Origin: Leptospira sp.
GTDB lineage: Bacteria > Spirochaetota > Leptospiria > Leptospirales > Leptospiraceae
Direction: 5' to 3'
Length of the DNA stretch: 44,744 nucleotides
NCBI GenBank assembly: GCA_020831715.1
Contig: JAFIGA010000056.1
Coordinates: 1-44,744, forward strand
A model generated the notes under the pieces. It worked only from the letters and a program-made list of their open reading frames with translations, ran no database searches and was not told the DNA's origin. This document shows positions 1 through 8,722 of this stretch, piece by piece. Each line of letters begins with the position of its first letter. Within the stretch, counting starts at the first letter, position 1. Position numbers and translations under genes: made by a program.

Positions 1-120
1 CCCCCGCAATTCTTTTTTTAAAAAATTATAATCCTACTGTGGATATTCTTTTTTGGAGAGGGATATCCGCCCTTATGGTACCGCCAGATTTCCTCCCTAG
101 GGCACCCGGATGGAAGAAAA

Positions 121-153
121 TTAGCCACAGATAAACGCTGATGCACGCGGATG
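121..153. repeat. possible dispersed intergenic repeat (GCCACAGATAAACGC type)
   Basis: The segment starts TTAGCCACAGATAAACGC and continues through TGATGCACGCGGATG. From memory, closely similar strings recur in intergenic DNA of several bacterial genomes, including spirochaetes, but I could not search for this. Its first nine bases (TTAGCCACA) are also the outer arm of the palindromes at 301-337 and 38301-38328, so the three sites may be related. Confidence 0.3.
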
Positions 154-300
154 TTTTTCTATGGAAAGAAGGTAAAACCACTGGGGCAGATCCGTTTTGC
201 AATTCTACCGCAAAACAGCATAAAAGTTCATAATTTTTGAATTTTTTGGAAATAAAACTTGACAGGGATCTTGGGAAAATTATCTATATCAATTGTTACC

Positions 301-337
301 TTAGCCACACGCTAGAGCTGCTTAAGCATGTGGCTAA
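301..337. repeat. imperfect palindromic element, copy 1
   Basis: TTAGCCACA at 301-309 is the reverse complement of TGTGGCTAA at 329-337. After one mismatch the stem continues for three more pairs. The right half (321-337) matches 38312-38328 at 16 of 17 positions. The element lies downstream of the DUF1554 gene. It could be a terminator-like stem or a dispersed palindromic repeat. No T-run follows on either strand, which argues against a simple rho-independent terminator. Confidence 0.55.
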
Positions 338-417
338 GAAAATCCCCACCGATCCCGAAACGGTCACCAATGAAAAATTGCGGCAACCGGATCCTTGCAA
401 CCGGGAGGATAGAATTT

Positions 418-1203
418 CTACTGTTCTACACAGACAAGGTGAAATTTTCCTGAGCAATTAAATTCACTTTGATTACTAGCCAAAGATTGATTTGGAAAAA
501 GGATTGTTCTCGACGTACTAGGTGCAACATATCCCCAGTTGCCTCCCGAAGCGGAGTTATCACTCGTCCAACTAGTGTTTGTTGTATTTCTTAAACTAGA
601 TCCTCCTGAAGGCGGACGACATTGTCTGGATGTAGTTTCAAAAATTTCCTTTTCTGATCCACCTGTACTAAACCCTGTAAAAAACCATAGATTTTCAGTA
701 ACTTCTTTTACTGGAAGCAGAACATCAATACTTCCTAAGAATCCATTTGCATTAGAAAACAATTTAAACTCATTCGTAGTCCCAAAATCACTCCCATCAA
801 TTCTAACATACTTTGTGCTAGCTTTGAAAACCCAGTCTTTATCTCCATTATCTTCAATTTTCGTTCCATCGAATAGAAGCTTCCTATCATCACCCGAGAA
901 GATCATTGCCTTATAGACTGAGTTGCGATTTGTTGGTTTATTGCTATCTGACATACATTTTTCATCAGCACCTGTTATTCCACCTAGATTCCCATCATAG
1001 GTAGCTTCGGTAAGGAAGATTCTACAATCATTATCACAAGTTACGACTCCTCCACCGTCACCACTTCTTTGGCTTAGCAATAGAAGACCGGTTATAAGAT
1101 CGGAATCATCGTTATCAGATGAAGTATCGAAACAAAAATTGAGACCCATGGAAAATAATCCAAGGATCATGAAAAGTTTAAATTTACGTGTTAATTCTTT
1201 CAT
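418..1203 (-). CDS. DUF1554 lipoprotein
   Basis: Predicted lipoprotein of 261 residues. I place the start at the ATG at 1203 because it begins a compact signal peptide (MKELTRKF, then a hydrophobic stretch) ending in a lipobox-like LNFC with Cys24; the longer frame adds seven poorly fitting residues. After a short acidic linker, the region from about residue 60 to the end has the features of DUF1554, a C-type-lectin-like family that I know mainly from Leptospira: CRIFLTEATYDGNLGG, DEKCMSD, an RCRPP-like QCRPPSG segment, and a closing CSGKFHLVCVEQ. The cysteines are spaced as in that family and probably form disulfides. Its function is unknown; surface binding is a reasonable guess. It stands alone, co-oriented with but 1.28 kb from the lamin-tail cluster. 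Confidence 0.85.
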   Translation of the reverse strand: MKELTRKFKLFMILGLFSMGLNFCFDTSSDNDDSDLITGLLLLSQRSGDGGGVVTCDNDCRIFLTEATYDGNLGGITGADEKCMSDSNKPTNRNSVYKAMIFSGDDRKLLFDGTKIEDNGDKDWVFKASTKYVRIDGSDFGTTNEFKLFSNANGFLGSIDVLLPVKEVTENLWFFTGFSTGGSEKEIFETTSRQCRPPSGGSSLRNTTNTSWTSDNSASGGNWGYVAPSTSRTILFPNQSLASNQSEFNCSGKFHLVCVEQ

Positions 1204-1405
1204 GAATATATAAACATCTATCAATTAAATAATTTGCAATATATTTTTACTATTTTATGAAATATATAAAAAAATAAATAGAAGTATATAAAATAATGAA
1301 TTAATAGCTATTTATATCTAATAAACGAACATTATATGATATTATTCGTATAATTCATGAACAATAATAAAAATAGTTCACATAATGTAAGAACAGAATT
1401 GATGA

Positions 1406-1428
1406 TTGTTCACTCGCTAGGTGAACAA
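1406..1428. promoter_or_regulatory. putative operator: TTGTTCAC-N7-GTGAACAA
   Basis: A perfect 8-bp inverted repeat (1406-1413 and 1421-1428) with a 7-bp spacer. Further half-sites of the same core occur nearby (GAACA near 1358 and 1391, GTTCAC near 1375, TGTTCA near 1438). The geometry suits a dimeric transcription factor. The nearest gene it could control is the DUF1554 lipoprotein, whose start is about 200 bp away. No promoter elements could be assigned with confidence. Confidence 0.4.
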
Positions 1429-1496
1429 ATTGTGTATTTGTTCAAGATAATTCTTTGTTTCCCTAATATCAGTTTGGAAAGACTTCCGGGGATGAA

Positions 1497-1633
1497 GAGG
1501 ATTTAGGGGATTGGGGTGGAAACGGATCGTGGTGGGAGAGGTAGTTGTGTTGATTGGGATGGAAAATAAGATAATTATCTAGAACGTTTTATAAAAATAG
1601 GAGTAGAAAATTTGGATTTCTTCTTGGTAGGTT
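1497..1633. repeat. direct repeat, copy 1 (~137 bp)
   Basis: Begins GAGGATTTAGGGGATTGG and runs through GGATTTCTTCTT. It aligns over its whole length with 1950-2087, with scattered substitutions and roughly 85-90 percent identity by eye. Both copies include the segment AGAACGTTTTATAAAAATAG. No open frame is conserved between the copies. I recall similar strings as intergenic repeats in Leptospira, but could not confirm this. Confidence 0.8.
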
Positions 1634-1791
1634 TAAGTGGAATTTGTTTTTTAATTACGTTACGACATGAAGAACAGAAATTCATCACAATAGACTTTAT
1701 CGCTAAGACTAGCTTCCCCCAAAATCCGGGCGACCGAGGGGGGAAATCCTCTTTATCACCGGAATTATCTTAAGAAGAATGGCGAGGGAAA

Positions 1792-1830
1792 TCGCAGCAC
1801 AAAGGGATGCTGGGTGCATCCCGACTGCGA
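1792..1830. repeat. strong nested hairpin in the repeat-flanked spacer
   Basis: Nested complementary arms: TCGCAG (1792-1797) with CTGCGA (1825-1830), and inside them GGGATGC (1804-1810) with GCATCCC (1816-1822) around a TGGGT loop. The outer stem can extend three more pairs past a bulged G. This is much stronger pairing than in the surrounding AT-rich DNA. It may be a structured RNA or a mobile palindromic unit. No poly-T tract follows. Confidence 0.5.
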
Positions 1831-1949
1831 GATTGTGACCGCAAACGAACATAGGTGAGTAAAGCGAGTCGCTGGATTCGAGAAAACATCCCTAATAAAA
1901 TGGGTCTCAATATCATATTCCAATCGGGATGTTATGATCGAATTCCAAT

Positions 1950-2087
1950 GAGGATTTAGGGGATTGGGGTGGAAACGGATCGTGGTGGGAGTGCTTGTGG
2001 TGTTGATTGGGAGGGGAAATAGGAAAATTTTATAGAACGTTTTATAAAAATAGGAATAGAAAATTTGGATTTCTTCTTAATAGATTT
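1950..2087. repeat. direct repeat, copy 2 (~137 bp)
   Basis: Second copy of the repeat at 1497-1633, in the same orientation and 453 bp further on. Differences are mostly single substitutions, for example in the GGGAGAGGTAGTTG versus GGGAGTGCTTGTGG segment. The sequences flanking the two copies are unrelated, so the duplication ends sharply at both sides. Confidence 0.8.
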
Positions 2088-2486
2088 CCAAAAACCTCTT
2101 TTTAGAAACAAGATACTCTCTACTTTTTTGAAGTCAGAGGGCAACAGGATATTCGCCGTCTTATTAATGGCGGCGAATATAAGTTGAGATGTGTATTTTT
2201 TTATTCGATACCTAGCTTTTAATGTTGATTTTCTTAAACTTTTTAACCCAGACCTTTTTATCTTTTCTCTCTGAGTTTCAAAACGCTTGAAATAGTATTC
2301 TCGAATCCTGAGACTTTTCGAAATTGCTTTAGCAAGTTCCAGGTTATAACCTTGAAGTCGGAATGACCCCGGCACTACTTAGTTCTGAGGCACGTTATTT
2401 GTGAGCCTCTTAAGCGAGTAAATATCCTGTTACCTTGAAATATCTCTGGAGTATAAGGGTTTTGGGACAGACTCAAAATTATAAAT

Positions 2487-5400
2487 CTAAGGCTGACTAA
2501 CGGAAAAGTTATCAAAAAATACTGATGCGGATGCTGGGATTCTTCTGGAGGAAACACTAATTCTTGCATGAGTAGCAGTTGCATTGGCTCCTCTAGTATT
2601 TGACTTTAGATCCCATGTTGATTGAGATGCAATATTGGATATCGTAGACCCGGAAAATGTGATCTGATTACTGCAATCAGAGTCAGTATAGTATCTAGAT
2701 CCCAGTCTTACTTCAGAATCGACCACTGGGTCTGGAGTGTAGAAATATCCATTTACAGTAAGGCTTTGGCTACCATCTAAAGCAAAGCAATTTGACAGGA
2801 ATTCTCTAGCTGCAATATTAGTAGTCAGATTACTAAATCTTGAAATGTTGTTCCCATTTTGTGCTGTGATTCCAATGCTTGATGCTAAAATAGCCTGAAG
2901 CTCTGCTCCAGCGGTTGATCCAGCCATAGTCCATCCATTGGGACAACCTACACCGTTTGCACTTTGAGGACAATTATTCGTATCATCCTCAAAGCTTGGA
3001 TTGATCAATCCAAGCAATGCAGGTTCGCTCCCATCCCCCGTTCCGAAGCTGCTATTAAAGGCACTTTCTAAATTTATACCAAAACTATCTTGAACTCCCG
3101 TCGTAATTCGGACATAGATGGTCGTGGATGCGGGTAGGTCTGAGGATGGAGTGACTGTATAAGTGTTCCCACCGACACTAGGAGTTGCATTAGTCATCGC
3201 AATGCAGGAACTAAAACCACTATCAGTTGAAACCTGCAATGTTCCAGAACAAGTTGTGCTATTGTGAGTGGTTATAGTAGAGGTGTTCATTGCCTTGCTG
3301 AAAGTGATTGCGATAGTGGAAGTTAATGCTACTCCGGTTGCCGAGTTCGCAGGGGTGGTGGATGCCACTGTTGGGGGTGTTCCATCAAAACATATATTAG
3401 TTCCCGGGTTGGCAGCTTTAGGAGTCCCGGGGCAACTTGCCACAAATCCAAAGGCATCGGCATGGGACTCTCCTGCAGAATAATTGCCATTGGGAACTCT
3501 TTGGAGAATTCCGTTATTGGCTAAGTTGGTTGTCGCTGATCCTTGGAAAGCAGAAGCTGAACCCCATCCTACAAAATCAATAATTGTATCATCAGATATT
3601 GTTGTCGGATTCGTACCTTTCACGAGAAATATGCAATTATTATCTGTGAAAGCACTGAAATTTCCAACTTGATCTTCATTTCCAGGGAATCCTGCATTTA
3701 CAGCAAGTACATAGTATCCATTTGCAGGGATTGTTCCGGTTAGAGCTACTGTGTTAGTTGAATTATTAGCCCAACCTGCATCGCAAGTTCCTACTCTTCT
3801 AAATCGCAGACCTGCTTCCGCAAGATTGATTGATTGACTTGTTCGATTATAAAATTCAACCCAGTGATTTGAGGACTCTCTCCTCACCTCATTGATCACA
3901 ATCTGTCCTCTACCAACGGATACGGGCTCAATATTTGCCGAGCCAATTGTACGTAGTGCAGTATTGGTATAAACTCTCCAAGTGGATAAACTATCTGAGC
4001 CTGTACCATTTGGGATCTTTGCAATTGTGTCGCTACTTCCAAAACCTGAAGGTGGATTCTTTCTTACCGCATCCGATTCAGCCCAAGAACCACCGGCTTG
4101 GGGCCATGCGTTAGCCGTTACAACCGGGTCTATACAATTTGTATTACCTGAAGTTCCGGCACATCCTGTCCAACTACCATCACCATTTGCATAGGCTATA
4201 GCTGATTGTATGTTTGGCCCATTTTTTACTATCATCACTCCGTCGGTTCCGGCTGGATTGTCTATTCCATAGAATTCCCAATAATTCGGATTGCCTTCAG
4301 ATTTGTTCTGATTATTTGAATCATCCGTATTGCTATACCATACTATATAATCACCTGCTTCGACTATGCGATCAGGAAATTTTCTACAACCGGTACCGGA
4401 AAATGCCCTGTAGCAATAATCGAGATTTCCTATCGATCCGCCTGTGATTACAAAAAATTCTACAAAATCTGTTGCTGCAGGCAGACCCGGAGCCAATTCG
4501 TTGATTGCTAAAAGTGCCGTAGGTGCGAATCCGGAGAATACAACAGAACTACCACCCAATGGAAGGTCTCCTGTTCCTATCATATTTTCCACGCAAAGAA
4601 TATAGTTTCCACCTTGGTTTTGAGTCGATGTTGTAAGAGTAGCAGTTGCACCGGAAAGTGAAACATTCGTTATGTCCAATTCAGTTCCTGAACAAGAAGA
4701 GCCTTCGAAGATTTTATAATTGGAAAGAGTATTTCCTCCACTTGTGGGATTTACACTGAATGTAGCAGTCAAGGACGTAGATGAAGTTGCTGATGCAGCA
4801 ATTAAATTGAATCCGGGGCAGGTGACATTTAGTCCACCTAGATTCCTATCCGCAACATCATATGAATAAACAAAGGCGGATTTACCTGTAGATCTAGAGC
4901 CATTGGGGCATCTTTTAATTGTATCACTATTATTGAAGAATGTTCCGGTTGGAGCTGTTCTGATTATGGCATCGGATTCTTCCCAGGTTTCGCCTTCTTG
5001 TGTCCATTGCCCCGCACTTAATATAGGTGGAATACAGGAGGCGACCCCCGAGGATCCATTGCAACCGTTCCAAGTTCCACCATTGTCTGCGTAAATTACA
5101 ACCGACTCATAAGGATTGCCGGCTGATCGAACATATACAATACTATCTGTACTAACCAAACCGGGTAATCCATAAAATTCCCAAGCATTTGAGATGTCAC
5201 CATCGGATATGATTGAGTCGTTTATCCCATCTCCCTCATGTAGAAGAATGTATTCTCCCGAGCGAACTCTTACTTCGGGAAGTTCTGAACAACTATTACG
5301 GGCACATATCTGAGCCGAACGCAAATTTCCACCACTAACAACAAATAGCTCAACTTTAGGTCCCGATGTTGCTCTAGGCGCAACCTCATTAATAACAACC

Positions 5401-5894
5401 TCCGCTTGACCCAAACTGAGATCGATTGTATTCAATGGAAGCTGAATCACATCTTCCCATACAATTATAAAATCCACCTCACCCGAATATTCAACCGTTG
5501 GAGTAGTATTTACATCCACAATTTCGAATGAAAAGCTTCCTAAATTTTCGCGATCCACATTGGTAACCTGAACTGTATGTCTACCCGCATTGAGATAGAG
5601 CGAGAAAAATCCTGATGAATTGGTTAAGTGGATTATGCCATCTTTTTCCAATCCATGTCTTCGGAGGGCTTGGTTATTCTTATCTCTTAAGAATCCATTC
5701 ACTCGAAATTCAGGTGCGGAAGCAGTTTCTGAACCTCCACCCCCTAAACCTAATAGAAGTAGAAAGAAATTATCATCATCCGAGGAAGTAGTTCCCGGAA
5801 TGATACCGCAAGAAGACATAAAAAAAATAGAAATCAATAAAAGACTCACTATAATCTTATATTTTAAGATTGTAGTTTTCATTATGCTTCTCAT
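2487..5894 (-). CDS. large lipoprotein with three lamin-tail domains, Ig-like domains and a CBM-like tail
   Basis: 1135 residues from the ATG at 5894, chosen because GGGAGGAGT (5901-5909) sits about 7 bases upstream. The signal peptide ends in FMSSC (Cys29). Domains by eye: a transthyretin/Cna-B-like module at about 62-145 (SSGFFSLYLNAGRHTVQVTN); LTD 1 at 165-350 (VVINEVAP); an Ig/FnIII-like module at 358-457; LTD 2 at 461-650 (LLAINELAPG); LTD 3 at 663-825 (IVINEVRRE, HWVEFYNRT); a Big_5-type domain at 840-948 (TPANSATGV, ITFSKAMN); and a C-terminal jelly-roll-like region at 953-1135 that opens INPSFED and closes VFFDNFSVSQP, as carbohydrate-binding modules often do. Each LTD ends in a motif such as RCPNG, KIPNG or RVPNG. 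No catalytic domain is visible, so an adhesive or scaffolding surface role is inferred. It is the last gene of the LTD cluster, 84 bp downstream of the pseudo-PLD gene. Confidence 0.85.
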   Translation of the reverse strand: MRSIMKTTILKYKIIVSLLLISIFFMSSCGIIPGTTSSDDDNFFLLLLGLGGGGSETASAPEFRVNGFLRDKNNQALRRHGLEKDGIIHLTNSSGFFSLYLNAGRHTVQVTNVDRENLGSFSFEIVDVNTTPTVEYSGEVDFIIVWEDVIQLPLNTIDLSLGQAEVVINEVAPRATSGPKVELFVVSGGNLRSAQICARNSCSELPEVRVRSGEYILLHEGDGINDSIISDGDISNAWEFYGLPGLVSTDSIVYVRSAGNPYESVVIYADNGGTWNGCNGSSGVASCIPPILSAGQWTQEGETWEESDAIIRTAPTGTFFNNSDTIKRCPNGSRSTGKSAFVYSYDVADRNLGGLNVTCPGFNLIAASATSSTSLTATFSVNPTSGGNTLSNYKIFEGSSCSGTELDITNVSLSGATATLTTSTQNQGGNYILCVENMIGTGDLPLGGSSVVFSGFAPTALLAINELAPGLPAATDFVEFFVITGGSIGNLDYCYRAFSGTGCRKFPDRIVEAGDYIVWYSNTDDSNNQNKSEGNPNYWEFYGIDNPAGTDGVMIVKNGPNIQSAIAYANGDGSWTGCAGTSGNTNCIDPVVTANAWPQAGGSWAESDAVRKNPPSGFGSSDTIAKIPNGTGSDSLSTWRVYTNTALRTIGSANIEPVSVGRGQIVINEVRRESSNHWVEFYNRTSQSINLAEAGLRFRRVGTCDAGWANNSTNTVALTGTIPANGYYVLAVNAGFPGNEDQVGNFSAFTDNNCIFLVKGTNPTTISDDTIIDFVGWGSASAFQGSATTNLANNGILQRVPNGNYSAGESHADAFGFVASCPGTPKAANPGTNICFDGTPPTVASTTPANSATGVALTSTIAITFSKAMNTSTITTHNSTTCSGTLQVSTDSGFSSCIAMTNATPSVGGNTYTVTPSSDLPASTTIYVRITTGVQDSFGINLESAFNSSFGTGDGSEPALLGLINPSFEDDTNNCPQSANGVGCPNGWTMAGSTAGAELQAILASSIGITAQNGNNISRFSNLTTNIAAREFLSNCFALDGSQSLTVNGYFYTPDPVVDSEVRLGSRYYTDSDCSNQITFSGSTISNIASQSTWDLKSNTRGANATATHARISVSSRRIPASASVFFDNFSVSQP

Positions 5895-5978
5895 TATTTT
5901 ACTCCTCCCTATATTATATAACATCTCATTCTACATTCAATTCAAATTTTTTAAAATAATTTCTTTCCATATTAAAAT

Positions 5979-8402
5979 TTAGTTACAATTATTGGCTCCT
6001 CCGGGGGTAATATTGCCGGCTGGGACTTCGGTAAAATCCGTCGAGTTGCTAAATACATCTGTTTTAAATCCATTGGGGCAACGTTGAGACCTTCGGTTAC
6101 TACTACTCGTGGGAACAAATGAACCTCCTAATATAGAGATCGCATTATTTTCCAAATTTACAAAATCAATCAATCCGGGATGATTTAATCCCGTAACATT
6201 ATCTGAAAGTATTAAGCCTAAGCAGTATCCTGTTCCTAGTGTTCCAAGGGATATGTCATTCGCAACAGCATCATGAAGCCCCGGTCTAGCTAGAACATAA
6301 TATCCTTGAGGAGGAATGGAACCACTGATATCAATTTTTTGAGTGTAGCTTCCTCCTGATATATTGCAATTATTGGATCTGAATAATGAAATCTGTTGAT
6401 TAGTGGAATTGAATTGAATGCTTTGATCTGTGGGGTTGAAGATTTCAACAAATGTATCACTAGCTGTTGCAAAAACAACTTCATTGATCACCAATGATCT
6501 CGCCGGATTATCAATATCAGGTGGCAAGTTTCCTGATGTCATGCTTGCATAACCCGGTGTACCGAAAGTTTTTTCATAAAAGTCAGGATCGAAATTAAAA
6601 TTTCTATTAGGATCGGAATTGGTATTGGTTTTCCAATTGGAAATGTTTTCACCGGGGAGATCAGTACGTATTCTTTCCATCGTACGGAAGTGCCTTCTAT
6701 CTACATCAATCTTTCCAAACGTATCTGATCGACTAATAAAAGGTACACCTTGGTTTCCGGCAATGTCTATTACTCTTCCCAATGAATCTAAAATTCTGCA
6801 CTGATCCGTTCTGGAATCATTGATAGCATTATCAGCTCCAAAATTAATTCTTAGATGAACTTCTCGAAGTTGTGTATTCCGATCGTGTTCAACTAGAAAA
6901 TATTGTTTGGAACCAATGATTGTTCTCTGTGGGAATCGAAATACTGTGGCAAATGATCCACTTGTTCCACATTGAAATATCCAATCTGATACATTAATTG
7001 GGGCGTCAGTATTATTGTATAATTCAATCCATTCTGAGGAGGTATCTGAGCCTACAGAATTACCACCACCCATCCAGTTGAGTTCGGAGATGACAACAGA
7101 TAAGAATCCTGCATCTGTTTTTCCTGTTTTAGAATTGGATTCTAAGGTTTTAGATCTCAATGATCCCAAGAATGAACTTACTCTATCAACATTGAGTCGA
7201 TCTTCAAATACAAACATCAATCCATCATGACTGGAATCCCCACGGCTGCTGAGTGAGTGAGATGCAACAAATGCCATACCGGTTGGTTGTCCGGTATCTA
7301 GGACTAACATATTTAAGCTGTTTGATGGCTTTGCATCTGCATAAATTCTTGGCTCGATTCCTTTTTCCCTTAAATAATGCATGGAATTCACTCGCCTAGG
7401 TGCGGTTCCTGTTGTCCCTGAATTGGCGAAAGAATTGCAATCCAATCCCAAATATTCATTGAATGAGCAGTTTCCTAAAGCATTGGGATCCAATTCCGTG
7501 TCGTTCTTCCAAGAACCAATAACAGACTTTACGGGTACTCCAGACTGGTCGATTTCAAATGCAATATCTTCCAAAGTCCTCTGTTGTGTTGCCGTAACTC
7601 TTCTATTGGAGAAAAACTCTGTGGAGAATAACTGGATAGAGGACTTGGCTCCGGGGATCCTTTTAGCCATAAAGTTAACCGGATTCTCTTCCGGAGCCAT
7701 ATAGATTCCAATATCTGTGTCCCCTATCAACCAATGATTTCTTTGATTTAATCTTTGTTTGGATGCTCCAAATGATCCGTTCAAAATTAGATCAGTTGCG
7801 CCGGATAATTTTCTAACAATCCCATCTTCATGGCTTTGTAACATCCCATACATAAAAGGACTGGAATTAAGACCGATTTCTGTCGGTGGAGCAGTCGAGA
7901 AAAATGCTCTTCTTTCATCAACAACACAGAAATTCAAATAAACTTCTCCGGCTCCTTTATTCCCTATCCATAATTTTCTGTTCCTACCTATAGATGGCAG
8001 AAAGGTGTTTAGTTGTTTGTATCCCATATAGGTTCGATTATCTTCATCCATTCCAACTCGAACATCTCGTCCAATATTATGAAGCTCCCATAATTTATTG
8101 ATGACTCTGGGGTTGTCTATATCTTGAAATACACAATAGGCTTTATCCTGAGTAAAATTTAGAACAAGTAGAAGTTGATCAATCGCTGCATTGGATGCCC
8201 CTCGATCTCCGGGTCCGGAAAGATTGTACATAAATTGGCTGGATAAACCATCGAATAGTTGCAATAATGGGTTAACTTCCTCTTTTGTACTCCTACAGTT
8301 TGCAAAACTTAATATTAATGATACTGATAGAATTATTTTAACAATTTTAATGACTTTATTAATATTTTTGAAATATTTTAAAAATTTTAATCCGGTTGTC
8401 AT
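5979..8402 (-). CDS. lipoprotein with degenerate PLD-like region and two lamin-tail domains
   Basis: 807 residues from the ATG at 8402, which follows an AAAGGGA ribosome site and opens a signal peptide ending in FANC (Cys36); the longer frame upstream overlaps the opposite-strand small lipoprotein gene and is rejected. Residues 70-410 follow the layout of the PLD region in the neighbouring 917-residue protein (for example VRVGMDEDNRTYMGYKQL against its VKIRMVGDVDEAMTRGYQ). The two HxK(x)4D positions read Y155-L-N157...D162 and S362-L-N364...D369: His and Lys are replaced in both while Asp remains. It should therefore be catalytically inactive as a phosphodiesterase. LTDs follow at about 432-600 (VVISELNWMGGG, EWIELYNNTDAPI) and 635-800 (LVINEVVFA, FVEIFNPTD, RCPNG). 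It may bind substrate or partner the active PLD. Confidence 0.85.
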   Translation of the reverse strand: MTTGLKFLKYFKNINKVIKIVKIILSVSLILSFANCRSTKEEVNPLLQLFDGLSSQFMYNLSGPGDRGASNAAIDQLLLVLNFTQDKAYCVFQDIDNPRVINKLWELHNIGRDVRVGMDEDNRTYMGYKQLNTFLPSIGRNRKLWIGNKGAGEVYLNFCVVDERRAFFSTAPPTEIGLNSSPFMYGMLQSHEDGIVRKLSGATDLILNGSFGASKQRLNQRNHWLIGDTDIGIYMAPEENPVNFMAKRIPGAKSSIQLFSTEFFSNRRVTATQQRTLEDIAFEIDQSGVPVKSVIGSWKNDTELDPNALGNCSFNEYLGLDCNSFANSGTTGTAPRRVNSMHYLREKGIEPRIYADAKPSNSLNMLVLDTGQPTGMAFVASHSLSSRGDSSHDGLMFVFEDRLNVDRVSSFLGSLRSKTLESNSKTGKTDAGFLSVVISELNWMGGGNSVGSDTSSEWIELYNNTDAPINVSDWIFQCGTSGSFATVFRFPQRTIIGSKQYFLVEHDRNTQLREVHLRINFGADNAINDSRTDQCRILDSLGRVIDIAGNQGVPFISRSDTFGKIDVDRRHFRTMERIRTDLPGENISNWKTNTNSDPNRNFNFDPDFYEKTFGTPGYASMTSGNLPPDIDNPARSLVINEVVFATASDTFVEIFNPTDQSIQFNSTNQQISLFRSNNCNISGGSYTQKIDISGSIPPQGYYVLARPGLHDAVANDISLGTLGTGYCLGLILSDNVTGLNHPGLIDFVNLENNAISILGGSFVPTSSSNRRSQRCPNGFKTDVFSNSTDFTEVPAGNITPGGANNCN

Positions 8403-8503
8403 AAAGTAATTCCCTTTCCTCAAGAAAAATTCTTTTAAAATTTTTGGTAGTCTAATGAATAGAGTATTAGTGGAATTTATAATTAGTTTTAAGGAGTGAT
8501 TGC

Positions 8504-8722
8504 ATGAACAACTTAGGAAAAATTCTAACCTTGTTTTCTTTGATATTTTCTCTACAATGCCAAACCATCCAAGAAAAGGCTCAGTGGTGGTGGGATGATT
8601 TTCGGGGTGTTGGTGAAGAGAAAACAGCCAAGAATCCTGAGATGGAAGAATCTGAAGAAAGGAAGAAACAGTACGATAAGTACGAAGATGATATGGATGT
8701 ATATAGAGTTTTGAGAGATTAG
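8504..8722 (+). CDS. small lipoprotein (72 aa) on the strand opposite the cluster
   Basis: A strong ribosome site (AAGGAG, 7 bases before the ATG) precedes a hydrophobic signal sequence ending in a lipobox, SLQC, with Cys19. The mature part is about 53 residues and highly charged, opening QTIQEKAQWWWDDF with three consecutive tryptophans. It is the only plus-strand gene in the first 20 kb. It occupies the gap between the two PLD-family genes, and its stop codon overlaps that of the active PLD gene by 4 bp. I do not recognise the family. The ribosome site and signal peptide make it a likely real gene. The function is unknown; an accessory or inhibitor of the neighbouring secreted enzymes is only speculation. 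Confidence 0.75.
   Translation: MNNLGKILTLFSLIFSLQCQTIQEKAQWWWDDFRGVGEEKTAKNPEMEESEERKKQYDKYEDDMDVYRVLRD

Larger units (their letters stand above)
1..417. other. gene-poor left edge with repeat-like sequence
   Basis: No convincing gene is visible here. An open frame starting near 237 has no recognisable protein features and runs antisense into the 3' end of the DUF1554 gene, so I do not call it. The stretch holds a short inverted repeat (GTTTTGC at 194-200 with GCAAAAC at 210-216), a segment at 121-153 beginning TTAGCCACAGATAAACGC, and a palindromic element at 301-337. This looks like intergenic DNA carrying dispersed repeats. Nothing here resembles a tRNA or rRNA. Confidence 0.5.
1225..2486. 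other. 1.26-kb intergenic region without a convincing gene
   Basis: The first part (1225-1400) is extremely AT-rich. It is followed by a cluster of GAACA/TGTTC half-sites (1358-1445), then by two copies of a direct repeat (1497-1633 and 1950-2087) enclosing a more GC-rich, structured spacer. A minus-strand open frame over 1956-2375 starts at GTG and is rich in Lys and Arg, but its C-terminal third is simply the translation of repeat copy 2 and it has no ribosome site. I treat it as spurious or as a decayed remnant. Confidence 0.55.

Noticed and set aside
237..461. 74-codon plus-strand open frame
   Set aside because: It has no ribosome site or recognisable protein features, spans the palindromic element, and runs antisense into the DUF1554 gene.
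1956..2375. 139-codon minus-strand open frame, Lys/Arg-rich
   Set aside because: It starts with GTG directly after a stop without a ribosome site, and its last third is the translation of a non-coding direct repeat. It is better seen as spurious or a remnant.
2375..2584. 69-codon minus-strand open frame
   Set aside because: It overlaps the 3' end of the 1135-residue lipoprotein gene in another frame and has no protein-like features.
3268..5982. Several plus-strand open frames of 60-120 codons opposite the large lipoprotein
   Set aside because: They are shadows of the minus-strand coding frame, without ribosome sites or consistent protein features.
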